Part shown: positions 24,873 through 33,309 of the stretch, piece after piece
Layout: every line of letters begins with the position of its first letter
Numbering within the stretch: the first letter of the stretch is position 1
Source of the DNA: an uncultured Christensenellaceae bacterium
Lineage (GTDB): Bacteria > Bacillota > Clostridia > Christensenellales > CAG-314
Assembly: GCA_910586905.1 (NCBI GenBank)
Contig: CAJUIV010000013.1
Coordinates: forward strand, 1 to 42,745
Length of the DNA: 42,745 nucleotides
Direction of reading: 5' to 3'
Notes under the pieces: model-generated
The model's database searches: none
Seen by the model: the letters and a program-made list of their open reading frames with translations, nothing else
Told to the model about the DNA's origin: nothing
Position numbers and translations under genes: made by a program

Positions 24873-27302
24873 ATGGATAAAGTAGCCGTAGAAAGTAAAT
24901 GGAATGGACTTTGGGAACAAAACCCGCCGTATAAATTTGACGCGGGCAGGAAAGACAAATACTATGTTTTGGAAATGTTCAGTTATCCGAGCGGAGCTAA
25001 ACTTCACGTCGGACATTGGTATAATTACGGACTTACCGACAGCTTTGCGCGTTACAAAATTATGAAAGGCGAAAACGTGTTTCAGCCTATGGGGTTTGAC
25101 GCTTTCGGTTTGCCTGCGGAAAATTATGCAATAAAAACGGGAATTCATCCTCAGGATTCTACTCTTCATAATATAGAAGTTATGGAGCGTCAGTTAAAAA
25201 ATATCGGAGCAATGTTCGATTGGAATCACGAAATAAAAACTTGTTTGCCCGATTACTACAAGTGGACTCAGTGGATATTTTGCGAGTTGTATAAAAAGGG
25301 CTTAGCTTACAGAAAAAAAGCTCCCGTTAATTGGTGCCCGAGTTGCAATACCGTTTTAGCTAACGAACAAGTAGTGGACGGACATTGCGAACGCTGTGAA
25401 AGCCAAGTTATAAAAAAGGATTTGACTCAATGGTTCTTTAAAATTACCGATTATGCCGAAGAACTGCTTTCGGGTTTAGATACGCTCGATTGGCCGGAAA
25501 AAACCAAGGCTATGCAGCGTAATTGGATTGGTAAATCTCAAGGCGGCGAAATTACTTTCGACCTTGCGGATAACAGCGGCAGTTTTAACGTTTTTACAAC
25601 CCGCGCTGATACGCTGTTCGGATGTACTTACGTAGTTCTTGCTCCGGAACATCCGCTTGTTAAAAAAATAACTACGGTCGAGCGGCGAGATGAAGTTCGA
25701 AAATATTGCGATGAAGTAGCCAAAACGGACGAAATAGAGCGTTTGTCTACCGCTAAGGATAAGACGGGAGTGTTTACCGGCGCGTACGCGATAAATCCAA
25801 TCAACGGACAAAAAGTGCAAATATGGATTGGCGACTACGTATTGTACAGCTACGGTACGGGAGCGGTTATGGGTGTGCCTTCGCACGATGCGCGAGATTA
25901 TAAATTTGCCGTTCAACACGGGTTGAATATTGTTCGCGTAATCAAATCGTCTGCTCCCGACGTTAACGACGAACTGCCGTTTTGCGAATACGGCGTTATG
26001 GTAAACAGCGGTGAGTTCGACGGTATGACTTCCGAACAAGGTCGCGTTGCCATTGTGGAAAAATTGGCGAAGATAGGAAAGGGTAGGTTGACTACGAATT
26101 ACCGTTTGCGTGATTGGCTTGTTTCGCGTCAGCGTTATTGGGGCGCCCCCATACCCGTAATTCATTGCCCGCATTGCGGCGAAGTGCTGGATGAGAATTT
26201 GCCCGTTACGCTTCCCTACGACGTGGAGTTTAAACCCGACGGAACCAGTCCGCTTGCAAAGCACGAAAAGTTTATACACGACGTAACTTGTCCCAAATGC
26301 GGAGCGAAAGCTCAACGCGACCCCGATACGTTGGATACGTTCGTATGCAGCAGTTGGTATTATCTTCGTTATACCGACCCACACAATTCTTCAAAGCCGT
26401 TTGATACGGAAGTCGCAGACAAAATGCTTCCCGTTGATAAATACGTAGGCGGTGCGGAACACGCTTGTATGCATCTTTTGTACGCAAGGTTTATAACAAA
26501 AGCGCTACGCGATATGGGTTATGTACATTTTGACGAACCGTTTAAATCTCTCGTGCATCAAGGAGTTATTTTAGGTCCGGACGGCAACAGGATGAGTAAA
26601 TCTCACGGCAACGTGGTTTCTCCCGACGAATTCGTTTCGGCATACGGCGCGGACGTTTTCCGTTTGTATCTTGCTTTCGGTTTTAAATATACCGAGGGCG
26701 GACCGTGGAACGACGACGGAATTAAAGCGATAAACAAGTGGTTTGACAGAGCGGAAAGATACGTTCTTGCAGCTTACGGCGATTACGTAAGTTCTGACGA
26801 TTTCGGAGCCGACGAAAAAGAATTAAACCGCGTCCGCCACAATACGATAAAAGCAACCGATTCCGACTATAACGAGTTCGGTTTTAACACTGCGGTCGCC
26901 CGTATGATGGAACTAGTAAACGCTCTGTCCAAATACGACCAAAAGACGGTCAAAAATTCCAAATTGTATCGCGATACCGCAGACGATTTCCTTAAAGTGA
27001 TTTGTCCTCTCGCGCCTCACTTTGCCGAAGAACTTTGGCATCAAACGGGGCACAAAGGCAGCATTATTGTCGAACCCTATCCCGTATACGACGAACGGGC
27101 TTTAAAGACCAGCGAAATAGAATTGTTGGTACAGTTTAACAGTCGTCCCAAAACCCGTATTACGGTGGACACTTCCCTTACCGTTCCCGAGATTGAAAAA
27201 TTTGTTCTTGCCGACGTTAAAGTTAAGGACTTGCTTGGAAATGCGGCGGTCAAGAAAGTTATCGTAATACCTAACAGATTGATAAATTTGATAGTAGGCT
27301 AA
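24873..27302 (+). CDS. leuS: Leucyl-tRNA synthetase
   Basis: The 809-residue class I synthetase has the HIGH-type motif HVGH at residues 45-48 and the KMSKS loop as RMSKS at 573-577. A zinc-binding segment, CPSCNTVL...CERC, lies near residues 150-170, and a second ribbon, CPHCGEVL...CPKC, near 430-470. The CP1 editing domain lies between. The C-terminal VKDLLGNAAVKKVIVIPNRLIN region is the tRNA-binding tail. GCGGAGAATTAGCG precedes the ATG. cysK starts two bases after the stop, so the two are co-transcribed. Confidence 0.97.
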   Translation: MDKVAVESKWNGLWEQNPPYKFDAGRKDKYYVLEMFSYPSGAKLHVGHWYNYGLTDSFARYKIMKGENVFQPMGFDAFGLPAENYAIKTGIHPQDSTLHNIEVMERQLKNIGAMFDWNHEIKTCLPDYYKWTQWIFCELYKKGLAYRKKAPVNWCPSCNTVLANEQVVDGHCERCESQVIKKDLTQWFFKITDYAEELLSGLDTLDWPEKTKAMQRNWIGKSQGGEITFDLADNSGSFNVFTTRADTLFGCTYVVLAPEHPLVKKITTVERRDEVRKYCDEVAKTDEIERLSTAKDKTGVFTGAYAINPINGQKVQIWIGDYVLYSYGTGAVMGVPSHDARDYKFAVQHGLNIVRVIKSSAPDVNDELPFCEYGVMVNSGEFDGMTSEQGRVAIVEKLAKIGKGRLTTNYRLRDWLVSRQRYWGAPIPVIHCPHCGEVLDENLPVTLPYDVEFKPDGTSPLAKHEKFIHDVTCPKCGAKAQRDPDTLDTFVCSSWYYLRYTDPHNSSKPFDTEVADKMLPVDKYVGGAEHACMHLLYARFITKALRDMGYVHFDEPFKSLVHQGVILGPDGNRMSKSHGNVVSPDEFVSAYGADVFRLYLAFGFKYTEGGPWNDDGIKAINKWFDRAERYVLAAYGDYVSSDDFGADEKELNRVRHNTIKATDSDYNEFGFNTAVARMMELVNALSKYDQKTVKNSKLYRDTADDFLKVICPLAPHFAEELWHQTGHKGSIIVEPYPVYDERALKTSEIELLVQFNSRPKTRITVDTSLTVPEIEKFVLADVKVKDLLGNAAVKKVIVIPNRLINLIVG

Positions 27303-27304
27303 TA

Positions 27305-28216
27305 ATGAATTTCATCGAAGAAGCAAAAAAACTCGGCATCGGCAATACTCCGCTTATTCCTTACGAGGAAGATTTCGACGCGGATATTTATATAAAAAAC
27401 GAAACGTTTAACGCAAGCGGAAGCGTTAAGGACCGCGCAGCTCTCGCCCTTATTTTAGACGCGGAAGAAAAAGGTCTTTTAAAACGCGGAAATACTATAA
27501 TAGAAGCGACAAGCGGCAATATGGGTATATCGCTTGCGTACGTAGGAGTTAAACGCGGATACAAAGTTATTCTTGCAATGCCCGAAACTATGTCTGCCGA
27601 AAGGCGCGAACTTTTGCAGGGATTGGGCGCTCAGCTTGTGCTTACCGAAGGTAAGCTGGGTATGCAAGGAGCGATAGATACCGTAGAAGAGTTATCGCGC
27701 GAGCCGAACCGCGTTTGGTTAAAACAATTCGAAAATCCCGCTAACGTATACGCGCATTACGTTTCGACGGGAATAGAAATAGCCGAACAACTTGACAGAG
27801 TCGACGTTTTTGTGGCGGGAGTAGGTACGGCGGGCACCGTTATAGGCACTGCAAAAAGACTTCGCGAAAAATTTCCCGATTGCGAAATAGTGGCCGTAGA
27901 ACCTGCCGGCTGCGCGTCGATTTCACGAGGAGAAAAAGGAATTCACGCTATACAAGGAATCGGCGCAGGATTCGTAACGAAACTGTACGACGGCTCGGTA
28001 GTAGACAAAGTGGAACTGGTAACCGACGAACAAGCTCTCGAAACGTTTGATACGTTAAACAATAAACAAGGATATTGCTGCGGCATATCTTCGGCGGCTA
28101 ATATAGTAGTTGCCGTCAGACTGGCTCAAGACCCGCGATATAAAGGGAAAAATATCGTAACTCTTTTCCCCGACGGCGACGACCGTTACGAGTCGTTGCT
28201 TAAAAATAATCGTTAA
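27305..28216 (+). CDS. cysK: Cysteine synthase (O-acetylserine sulfhydrylase)
   Basis: This 303-residue PLP enzyme makes cysteine from O-acetylserine and sulfide. The cofactor lysine is Lys42 in SGSVKDRAA, the substrate loop is ATSGNMG (68-74) and the phosphate-binding loop GVGTAGT (172-178). The C-terminus LFPDGDDRYES fits the CysK group better than cystathionine beta-synthases. Here the usual NPxGSVKDR is NASGSVKDR, a small change that keeps the lysine. The gene starts two bases after leuS with no strong ribosome site, so translation is probably coupled. Confidence 0.94.
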   Translation: MNFIEEAKKLGIGNTPLIPYEEDFDADIYIKNETFNASGSVKDRAALALILDAEEKGLLKRGNTIIEATSGNMGISLAYVGVKRGYKVILAMPETMSAERRELLQGLGAQLVLTEGKLGMQGAIDTVEELSREPNRVWLKQFENPANVYAHYVSTGIEIAEQLDRVDVFVAGVGTAGTVIGTAKRLREKFPDCEIVAVEPAGCASISRGEKGIHAIQGIGAGFVTKLYDGSVVDKVELVTDEQALETFDTLNNKQGYCCGISSAANIVVAVRLAQDPRYKGKNIVTLFPDGDDRYESLLKNNR

Positions 28217-28220
28217 ATAA

Positions 28221-28305
28221 AAAAGACTTTGCGCGTTGCGGCATGGACACCGAAACTCAAACGCTTTAAAATGTGCGTTTTACCGCGTTAAAGTCTTTTG
28301 TTTTT
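28221..28305 (+). terminator. Branched terminator after leuS-cysK
   Basis: The outer stem pairs AAAAGACTTT (28221-28230, extended by GCGCG) with AAAGTCTTTT (28290-28299, preceded by CGCG), followed by GTTTTT. An inner hairpin AAACGC/GCGTTT lies at 28259-28280. The structure is larger than a usual terminator. Confidence 0.75.
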
Positions 28306-28308
28306 AAT

Positions 28309-28668
28309 AAATTTTAAATCATAGACTTTAAAGCGTTCCCTCTAAACTGTTTGACGTAAAACCTATATTACAGCTTTTTCGTATCAATTAGTTGCATTTT
28401 TCGAACTTATACTGCGCGTTGAGTTTTTCTAACGCGCGCGAAAATGGTTTCAGATAAAACGGTTTCTTTTCGAATGCGATTCAAGTACTGCTTACGGCGT
28501 TGTACGGGCGGCGGAAATGTTTGTAAGTTTTGTTGTCAAAAACCTGTCCGCGCAGTTGCATCGATGTACATTATACGACGTATTTACGTAATTCCGAAGA
28601 AATATTTGATTTCTAAAAAGTGAAACGAAATCTATTTTTTCATTATTGATATTTTTAATATTTCGCTA
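28309..28668. other. Gene-free stretch
   Basis: No reading frame or known RNA is recognisable. One clear hairpin is present: GCGCGTT (28414-28420) with AACGCGC (28431-28437), ten bases apart. It could be part of an unannotated small RNA, but no promoter is evident beside it. Confidence 0.4.
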
Positions 28669-28697
28669 TTGACAACGTTTGGAATTATCCGTACAAT
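28669..28697 (+). promoter_or_regulatory. Promoter of the small lipoprotein gene
   Basis: TTGACA (28669-28674), a 17-base spacer and TACAAT (28692-28697), the same form as the leuS promoter. Confidence 0.75.
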
Positions 28698-28752
28698 ATA
28701 TTTGTCGACGCATAGACGCGTTGCGGAATTACAATTAGTTTTGGAGGTTATA

Positions 28753-29184
28753 ATGAAAAATTTTGCAAAAATTACTGCCGTTTTGATGCTTGTAGTTATG
28801 AGTATGGCATTGCTTGTTTCTTGCGGTCCCGCAACTAACCCCGACAAAGCCGTAGAGTGCTTGAAAAATAACGAATACGCCGCCGTAAAACTCAGCGGAG
28901 CAGTAAGCACCGGTGCGGTTGCATTGCTTTTGGGATTGAAAGGAGAAGACGTAACGGCTATCGTTACAGGTTCCAAAGTCGACGACAACGGCGACGCTCA
29001 GGGAGTCTTCGTTATTTATTTTAAAGATGCAGCTACCGCTAACAGCGTTATGAAAAAGGCTCAAGAAAATATCAACAAAATTGTAAGCGCTTTAAATCTT
29101 GAATACGAGGGCGGTTCCGACGTTAAAAAGCAAGGAGCTATGATTTATAGCGGTACCGAAGCCGGCATCAAAGCCGCAAGATAG
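28753..29184 (+). CDS. Small lipoprotein of unknown function
   Basis: The product is 143 residues. The signal peptide (MKNFAKITAVLMLVVMSMAL) ends in LVSC with the lipidated cysteine at 24. The mature part of about 120 residues alternates helices and strands, with a VFVIYFKDAATANSVMKKAQ segment, and may be a small ferredoxin-like alpha/beta fold. No family is recognised. TTGGAGGTTATA precedes the ATG, and it has its own strong promoter and terminator, so it is a single-gene unit. An upstream in-frame start at 28669 lies inside the promoter and is rejected. Confidence 0.75.
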   Translation: MKNFAKITAVLMLVVMSMALLVSCGPATNPDKAVECLKNNEYAAVKLSGAVSTGAVALLLGLKGEDVTAIVTGSKVDDNGDAQGVFVIYFKDAATANSVMKKAQENINKIVSALNLEYEGGSDVKKQGAMIYSGTEAGIKAAR

Positions 29185-29230
29185 TTCTTGCAGAGTTTTA
29201 TTTAAAATATAGAGTATTATGCTGAAATCA

Positions 29231-29258
29231 AAACCCCGAATTTATATTCGGGGCTTTG
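29231..29258 (+). terminator. Terminator of the small lipoprotein gene
   Basis: Stem CCCCGAAT (29234-29241) with ATTCGGGG (29246-29253), a 4-base loop, then CTTTGTT. Confidence 0.75.
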
Positions 29259-29276
29259 TTCATTTGTAACGGTTGG

Positions 29277-29368
29277 ATAAACGTCTTGAAAACATTTTCA
29301 GTTTGAAATCCGAAACGACGGTATTTTCGTATGTAAGCGAGTTAATAATTTTTATTCAAGACGTTTAT
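29277..29368. repeat. 92-bp stretch bounded by a perfect 14-bp inverted repeat
   Basis: ATAAACGTCTTGAA (29277-29290) and its exact complement TTCAAGACGTTTAT (29355-29368) enclose 64 bases. The rest of the 29185-29533 gap holds only a terminator and the trpS promoter. It could be a small non-autonomous element or a structured RNA. Confidence 0.6.
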
Positions 29369-29473
29369 TATTAAATAATAATGACGTTCTACTAAGCCTT
29401 ATTGAGTAAATTTTATGTGCGCATTAGCCGAGTCGTATGTAAGGAGTTAGTCTTGATATTGTATAGTTAGTGT

Positions 29474-29503
29474 TTGACATAAACGTCGGTTGCGTGGTAC
29501 AAT
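29474..29503 (+). promoter_or_regulatory. Promoter of the trpS operon
   Basis: TTGACA (29474-29479), an 18-base spacer and TACAAT (29498-29503), about 30 bases before the ATG. No T-box or attenuator is present. Confidence 0.7.
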
Positions 29504-29533
29504 TAAAAATAATACGCAAAAGGAGGGCAGAAT

Positions 29534-30538
29534 ATGGATAACGTCAAGAAAACCGTGTTTTCCGCGGTGCAGCCTACGGGAAAAATTACTCTCGGAAACT
29601 ATTTGGGAGCTATCCGTAACTGGACGCCTTTGCAAAACGAATACGACTGCTTATATTGCGTTGCCGATTTGCATTCGCTTACCGTAACGCAAGTGCCTGC
29701 GGAATTGCGCAAAAACACGTTGGAACTCGCCGCGCTTTATCTTGCGTGCGGAATCGACCCGAGCAAAAGCTCGTTATTTATACAGTCTCACGTTCACGAG
29801 CATGCCGAACTGGCTTGGATTCTCGATACTATTGCTTACGTCGGCGAAATGAACCGTATGACTCAATTTAAGGATAAATCAAGGAAGCACGCAGATAATA
29901 TAAATATGGGTCTGATGAACTATCCCGTACTTATGGCCAGCGACATATTGCTTTATCAAGCGCATTTGGTTCCCATAGGTAAAGACCAAACGCAGCATTT
30001 GGAAATTACCCGCGACATTGCGGAACGTTTTAACGGAAGATACAGCGATACTTTCGTGGTTCCCGAAGCGCTGACTTTTAGAACGGGCGCCAGTATAAAA
30101 AGTTTGCAGGACCCGACCGCGAAAATGTCCAAGTCCGACCCTAACGAAAACGCAACCGTAACATTGTTCGACGATAAGGACGCTATACGCCGCAAATTAC
30201 GCCGCGCCGTTACGGATTGCGATACGTCGATACGTTACGGAGAAGATAAACCCGCGATATCCAATTTACTTACGATTTATAGCTTATGCAGCGGTGAAAG
30301 CGTAAAAGACGCCGAAAAGCGATTCGACGGTCAAGGTTACGGAACGTTTAAAGACGCCGTTGCAGATAGCGTTATATCGGTAATCGAACCTATACAAACG
30401 AAACAAAGACGTATTATAGCCGATAAAAGTTACCTAGAAGGAGTTTTAAAGCAAGGCGCCGAACAAGCCGAACGTATTGCGCGTAAAACTCTGGATAAAG
30501 TTTACCGAAAAGTCGGTTTAGTGGGACGTTTTAGATAA
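29534..30538 (+). CDS. trpS: Tryptophanyl-tRNA synthetase
   Basis: The 334-residue class I synthetase charges tRNA-Trp. The HIGH-type motif is TLGNYLGA around residues 19-26, after QPTGKI; the KMSKS loop is at 197-201 in AKMSKSDPN. Length and motifs are those of the standard bacterial enzyme. AAAGGAGGGCAGAAT precedes the ATG. The stop overlaps the next ATG (TAATG), linking it to a DUF5685 gene. Confidence 0.96.
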   Translation: MDNVKKTVFSAVQPTGKITLGNYLGAIRNWTPLQNEYDCLYCVADLHSLTVTQVPAELRKNTLELAALYLACGIDPSKSSLFIQSHVHEHAELAWILDTIAYVGEMNRMTQFKDKSRKHADNINMGLMNYPVLMASDILLYQAHLVPIGKDQTQHLEITRDIAERFNGRYSDTFVVPEALTFRTGASIKSLQDPTAKMSKSDPNENATVTLFDDKDAIRRKLRRAVTDCDTSIRYGEDKPAISNLLTIYSLCSGESVKDAEKRFDGQGYGTFKDAVADSVISVIEPIQTKQRRIIADKSYLEGVLKQGAEQAERIARKTLDKVYRKVGLVGRFR

Positions 30539-31389
30539 TGTTTGGATATTTGGATATCGAAAAGGCAACACTTCAAGACGGGCAGCGCGGTTTGTGGCAG
30601 ACGTTTATGTGCGGATTGTGTTTTTCCACCAAAAACTTGTTCGGAAATTTTCCGCGAACGTTTATCACAAACGACGTCAATCTGTTTAACGTGTTGTTTC
30701 ACAGCGTCAAACGGCAAGACGTAGCCATAGAGCAGAAAAGGTGCTTTTCGCATCCCGTCAAAAAACGTTCCGTTTTAAAGCTTACGGAACTTACGGATAA
30801 ACTTTCGGTAGCCAACGTTTTGCTTACTTATTGGAATTTATACGACGACGTTTTGGACGACGGCGGAGTAAAAAAGAAGTTGGCTTTAAAGTCTTTTAAA
30901 TCCGCTTACGAAAAAGCGCGAAAAAGATTTCCGGACTTGGACGAAACGCTTAATTTGCGTTACGGTCAGCTGCAATCGCTCGAAAAATCCGATTGCGACA
31001 GTGTAGACCGAGTTTCGCACGCTTTCGCGTTGTTATCGCAGGAGTTTTGCAAATTGGTTTTAGAGGACGACTCCAACGCTTATGTCGAAACGCTTTGCTA
31101 TAACGTGGGTAAGTGGATATATCTTATAGACGCGTTAGACGACGTAAAAAAAGACATAGAAAAACGCAGTTATAACGTTTTTGTTAAATGTTACAATGCT
31201 ACTTGCGCGCAAGATTTAGTACAATATAAAGATGAAATTCAATTTGTGATGTATTCGTCGTTAAACCGCATTGCGCAATCGTTTAACGATCTTAATTTAA
31301 CAAAATATACCTGTATACTTAAAAACGTACTTTTCGAAAGTATACGCAACAAAACTCAAAAAGTTTTAGACGCTTTAAAGAGCGATTGA
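30538..31389 (+). CDS. DUF5685 family protein
   Basis: The 283-residue protein begins MFGYLDIEKATLQDGQRGLW and has the family's conserved CGLCFSTKN motif near residue 25, a third cysteine in KRCFSHP near residue 70, and an aspartate-rich YDDVLDDGG block near 103. A second conserved part, GKWIYLIDALDDVKKDIE, is near residue 195. The all-helical pattern with paired Asp-rich motifs recalls isoprenoid synthase-like folds, but that is only a resemblance. The family has no known function. It is coupled to trpS by a one-base overlap and is followed 12 bases later by a J-like protein gene, a frequent neighbour in Firmicutes. Confidence 0.8.
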   Translation: MFGYLDIEKATLQDGQRGLWQTFMCGLCFSTKNLFGNFPRTFITNDVNLFNVLFHSVKRQDVAIEQKRCFSHPVKKRSVLKLTELTDKLSVANVLLTYWNLYDDVLDDGGVKKKLALKSFKSAYEKARKRFPDLDETLNLRYGQLQSLEKSDCDSVDRVSHAFALLSQEFCKLVLEDDSNAYVETLCYNVGKWIYLIDALDDVKKDIEKRSYNVFVKCYNATCAQDLVQYKDEIQFVMYSSLNRIAQSFNDLNLTKYTCILKNVLFESIRNKTQKVLDALKSD

Positions 31390-31401
31390 TTGGAGAACAA
31401 A

Positions 31402-32025
31402 ATGGATTATAACGCATACGAGATATTGGGACTTTCCGCCGACGCAACCCGCGACGAAATAGACGCTCGTTACAAGGAACTTCGCGAAAAATATCAGCGC
31501 GACAGATTTCTTCCCGGAGAGGAAGGCGAAGAAGCTTCCGAAAAATTGCAGCAAGTGGAAGTCGCTTACCGCGATATCTTGTCTTCCATGGATGAAAGCG
31601 AACAAAAGGAAACGTTCGTCGAAGACGACAGTTACGTCGCAATACAGGATTTGATTACCGCCGGTAAATTAGACGAAGCTCAAACAAAACTGGACGAACG
31701 CGTTTCGCGCGATGCGGAATGGCATTATATTCAGTCGATATTGTTTTATAAACGTAATTGGTTTTTGGAAAGTAAAAAACAGCTCGAACTTGCGTGTCAG
31801 ATGGAACCGGGAAACGTCAGGTATAAACAAAGCTTAGATAAGCTTACCAAGATACTGGCTTCCAATACCATAAGTCCCGACCAGCTTCGCACAACGTCGC
31901 GCCCTATGGACGACGGTCCGCGCGTTGGTGCGGGAAACGGAACGTGTACCGGCAGCAGTTGTACCGATTGCCTGCTTTGCAACGCCTGCTGTAATTGTAT
32001 GAGTTGTATGGGAAGCGGCTGTTAA
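31402..32025 (+). CDS. J-domain-like protein without HPD, with a cysteine-rich tail
   Basis: The 207-residue product starts with a J-domain fold (YEILGLSADATRDEIDARYK, residues 6-25), but the HPD tripeptide that activates DnaK is absent; the loop reads YQRDRF. Residues about 80-150 look like a TPR-type helical pair. The last 27 residues contain nine cysteines in CxxC-like spacing and may bind metal. It may be a J-like protein with a scaffold role. The ATG at 31402 follows TTGGAGAACAAA. It sits between the DUF5685 gene and a membrane-protein gene that starts one base after its stop, so the three probably act together. Confidence 0.8.
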   Translation: MDYNAYEILGLSADATRDEIDARYKELREKYQRDRFLPGEEGEEASEKLQQVEVAYRDILSSMDESEQKETFVEDDSYVAIQDLITAGKLDEAQTKLDERVSRDAEWHYIQSILFYKRNWFLESKKQLELACQMEPGNVRYKQSLDKLTKILASNTISPDQLRTTSRPMDDGPRVGAGNGTCTGSSCTDCLLCNACCNCMSCMGSGC

Positions 32026-32026
32026 T

Positions 32027-32665
32027 ATGAACAACAAGGCAAAGCTTATTGCCACAAGCGGTATATGCGGCGCAGTTGCGGTTGTTTGCTTGTTTCTTGC
32101 GGGAATACCAGTTTTAAAATGGATGGCGCTTATTTTCGCCGTCATAGCGTCTATCGCTACGGTTATACCCATATTTATCGACTGCCGCAACTGGTGGTAT
32201 TCGGTTATAATATTGATTGTAAGCGGCGCATTGGGCGTTTTCTTGGGGATAGCCAACGTAGTATACGTTGTTCCGATAGTAGCGTTTTGTATGCCGTTTT
32301 CTATAGTAAAAGCTTACGGCGAATCCGTTAAAGTTACCGCTTCGGTCGAAAACAGCCACGTTCTCGAGGACCCTTTCAATCAAGGAGACGATAAACAGGT
32401 AGTAGCGGTAAAACTGGACGGAAAAAGATGTTTGCCGACCTGGCTCAAATGGGTTTTGTACTATGCGCTGTTAGAAGCGTCGCTCGCGCTAACTATGCTT
32501 GCAATTTACTTGTTTACGCGTCCCGTATTCGATAGCTTGGTATCCAAGAATATAATATATTTGCTTTTGGGGGCGGCGCAGCTTGTCGTTATTCCGTTCG
32601 ATTTACTTATGCGGGGCTGTTTTGTCGCAACTTTAAAGGTAATGCGCAGAGCGATAAAAAGCTGA
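32027..32665 (+). CDS. Polytopic membrane protein of unknown function
   Basis: The 212-residue product has about five membrane helices: three or four within residues 5-95, then a polar loop with a DPFNQGDDKQ segment, then two more at about 145-195. No family is recognised. It begins one base after the J-like gene stop, so it is translationally coupled and is the last gene of the trpS operon. It could anchor the J-like and DUF5685 proteins at the membrane; this is inference from position. Confidence 0.7.
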   Translation: MNNKAKLIATSGICGAVAVVCLFLAGIPVLKWMALIFAVIASIATVIPIFIDCRNWWYSVIILIVSGALGVFLGIANVVYVVPIVAFCMPFSIVKAYGESVKVTASVENSHVLEDPFNQGDDKQVVAVKLDGKRCLPTWLKWVLYYALLEASLALTMLAIYLFTRPVFDSLVSKNIIYLLLGAAQLVVIPFDLLMRGCFVATLKVMRRAIKS

Positions 32666-32699
32666 ATACATATTGTTTTGCGTATATCGTTCAAATCGA

Positions 32700-32728
32700 T
32701 TGACATTTGAAAGCGGTTGTAGTATCAT
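32700..32728 (+). promoter_or_regulatory. Promoter of the initiator-tRNA locus
   Basis: TTGACA (32700-32705), a 17-base spacer and TATCAT (32723-32728). It lies upstream of the first, broken tRNA-fMet copy. Confidence 0.6.
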
Positions 32729-32764
32729 AATATAGCGTTGAGCGAGTCTTGACGGATTATATAT

Positions 32765-32846
32765 CGCGGGGTAGAGCAGTCTGGTAGCTCATAGCCGAGC
32801 AAGTCGTAGACTTGCGAACGCCACGAGCGAAGCGAGTATCGGGCTC
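32765..32846 (+). pseudogene. Broken tRNA-fMet: 5' part interrupted by a 47-bp insert
   Basis: 32765-32792 is identical to bases 1-28 of the full tRNA-fMet at 32920, up to the start of the anticodon stem. A 47-bp insert (32793-32839) follows, containing GCAAG/CTTGC and GCGAAGC hairpins. Then CGGGCTC (32840-32846) resumes the tRNA sequence up to the first anticodon base, before another foreign stretch starting CTCAGCCGAG. The 3' half is missing, so it is not a functional tRNA. Confidence 0.8.
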
Positions 32847-32919
32847 CTCAGCCGAGTGAAACGAACGCCGAGCCCGACACGGCGCGTAGAAATACAAAAG
32901 GTCGGACAAAAATTTATAT

Positions 32920-32997
32920 CGCGGGGTAGAGCAGTCTGGTAGCTCATCGGGCTCATAACCCGAAGGTCGTATGGTTCAAATCCTGCCCCCGCAACCA
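32920..32997 (+). tRNA. Initiator tRNA-fMet (CAT) with one extra base in the T stem
   Basis: The initiator marks are present: an unpaired C1-A72 end (CGCGGGG with CCCCGCA), three G-C pairs in the anticodon stem (GGG CTCATAA CCC) and an encoded CCA. The D arm, GAGC/GCTC, is intact. The gene is 78 bases instead of 77. The T-stem 5' strand reads GTATGG where GTAGG is expected, so one T must bulge out. A nearby fragment (33099-33117) keeps GTAGG. A terminator follows. Function may be impaired. Confidence 0.85.
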
Positions 32998-33106
32998 GTA
33001 AAGCACCGAGTAAAAGCTTGGTGCTTTTAATTTTAAGGGTTTGAGCCCGACGGGCTCCTCAGTTGAGCGAAGCGAAACCACGAGCGGAATGCGAGTATAA
33101 CCCGAA
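32990..33106 (+). repeat. 117-bp direct repeat, copy A
   Basis: It runs from the 3' end of tRNA-fMet through its terminator and a GAGCCC-N3-GGGCTC hairpin into a tRNA anticodon region interrupted by a 41-bp insert. It matches 33302-33418 with one difference (33087 G against 33399 A). Confidence 0.9.
33000..33035 (+). terminator. Terminator after tRNA-fMet
   Basis: Stem AAGCACC with GGTGCTT, a loop of about 12 bases containing AAAAGC, then TTAATTTT. A second identical copy lies at 33312-33347. Confidence 0.8.
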
Positions 33107-33117
33107 GGTCGTAGGTT
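33051..33117 (+). pseudogene. tRNA-fMet fragment interrupted in its anticodon
   Basis: CGGGCTC (33051-33057) and AACCCGAAGGTCGTAGGTT (33099-33117) together make the anticodon arm, variable loop and start of the T arm of tRNA-fMet. They are split by a 41-bp insert (33058-33098) that begins CTCAGTTGAGCGAAGC and ends GCGAGTAT. The insert contains the GCGAAGC mini-hairpin motif. The fragment keeps the normal GTAGG T-stem sequence. Confidence 0.8.
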
Positions 33118-33257
33118 TAAAATATTGTTTTCTCCGCCACGACACGGTTCTGCTTTTCGTTGTTTTTTTGTGTTTTCGCCGCGTCCGTCTCCGCTAACAG
33201 GACGGTTTAAAATAATTTATGGGTCGCGTTGCTCCCTCCCACTCGCTTCACTCGGGA

Positions 33258-33309
33258 CAAATCCTGCCCCACGCGAACGTTCGTTCGCTGGGAAGAGATA
33301 ACGCAACCA
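33258..33309 (+). pseudogene. tRNA-fMet 3' fragment interrupted in its acceptor stem
   Basis: CAAATCCTGCCCC (33258-33270) and CGCAACCA (33302-33309) are the T loop, T stem and acceptor 3' end of tRNA-fMet. A 31-bp insert (33271-33301) with a CGAACGTTCGTTCG hairpin lies between them. The upstream bases 33233-33257 hold another GCTTCACTCGGG-type sequence of the same style. Confidence 0.75.
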
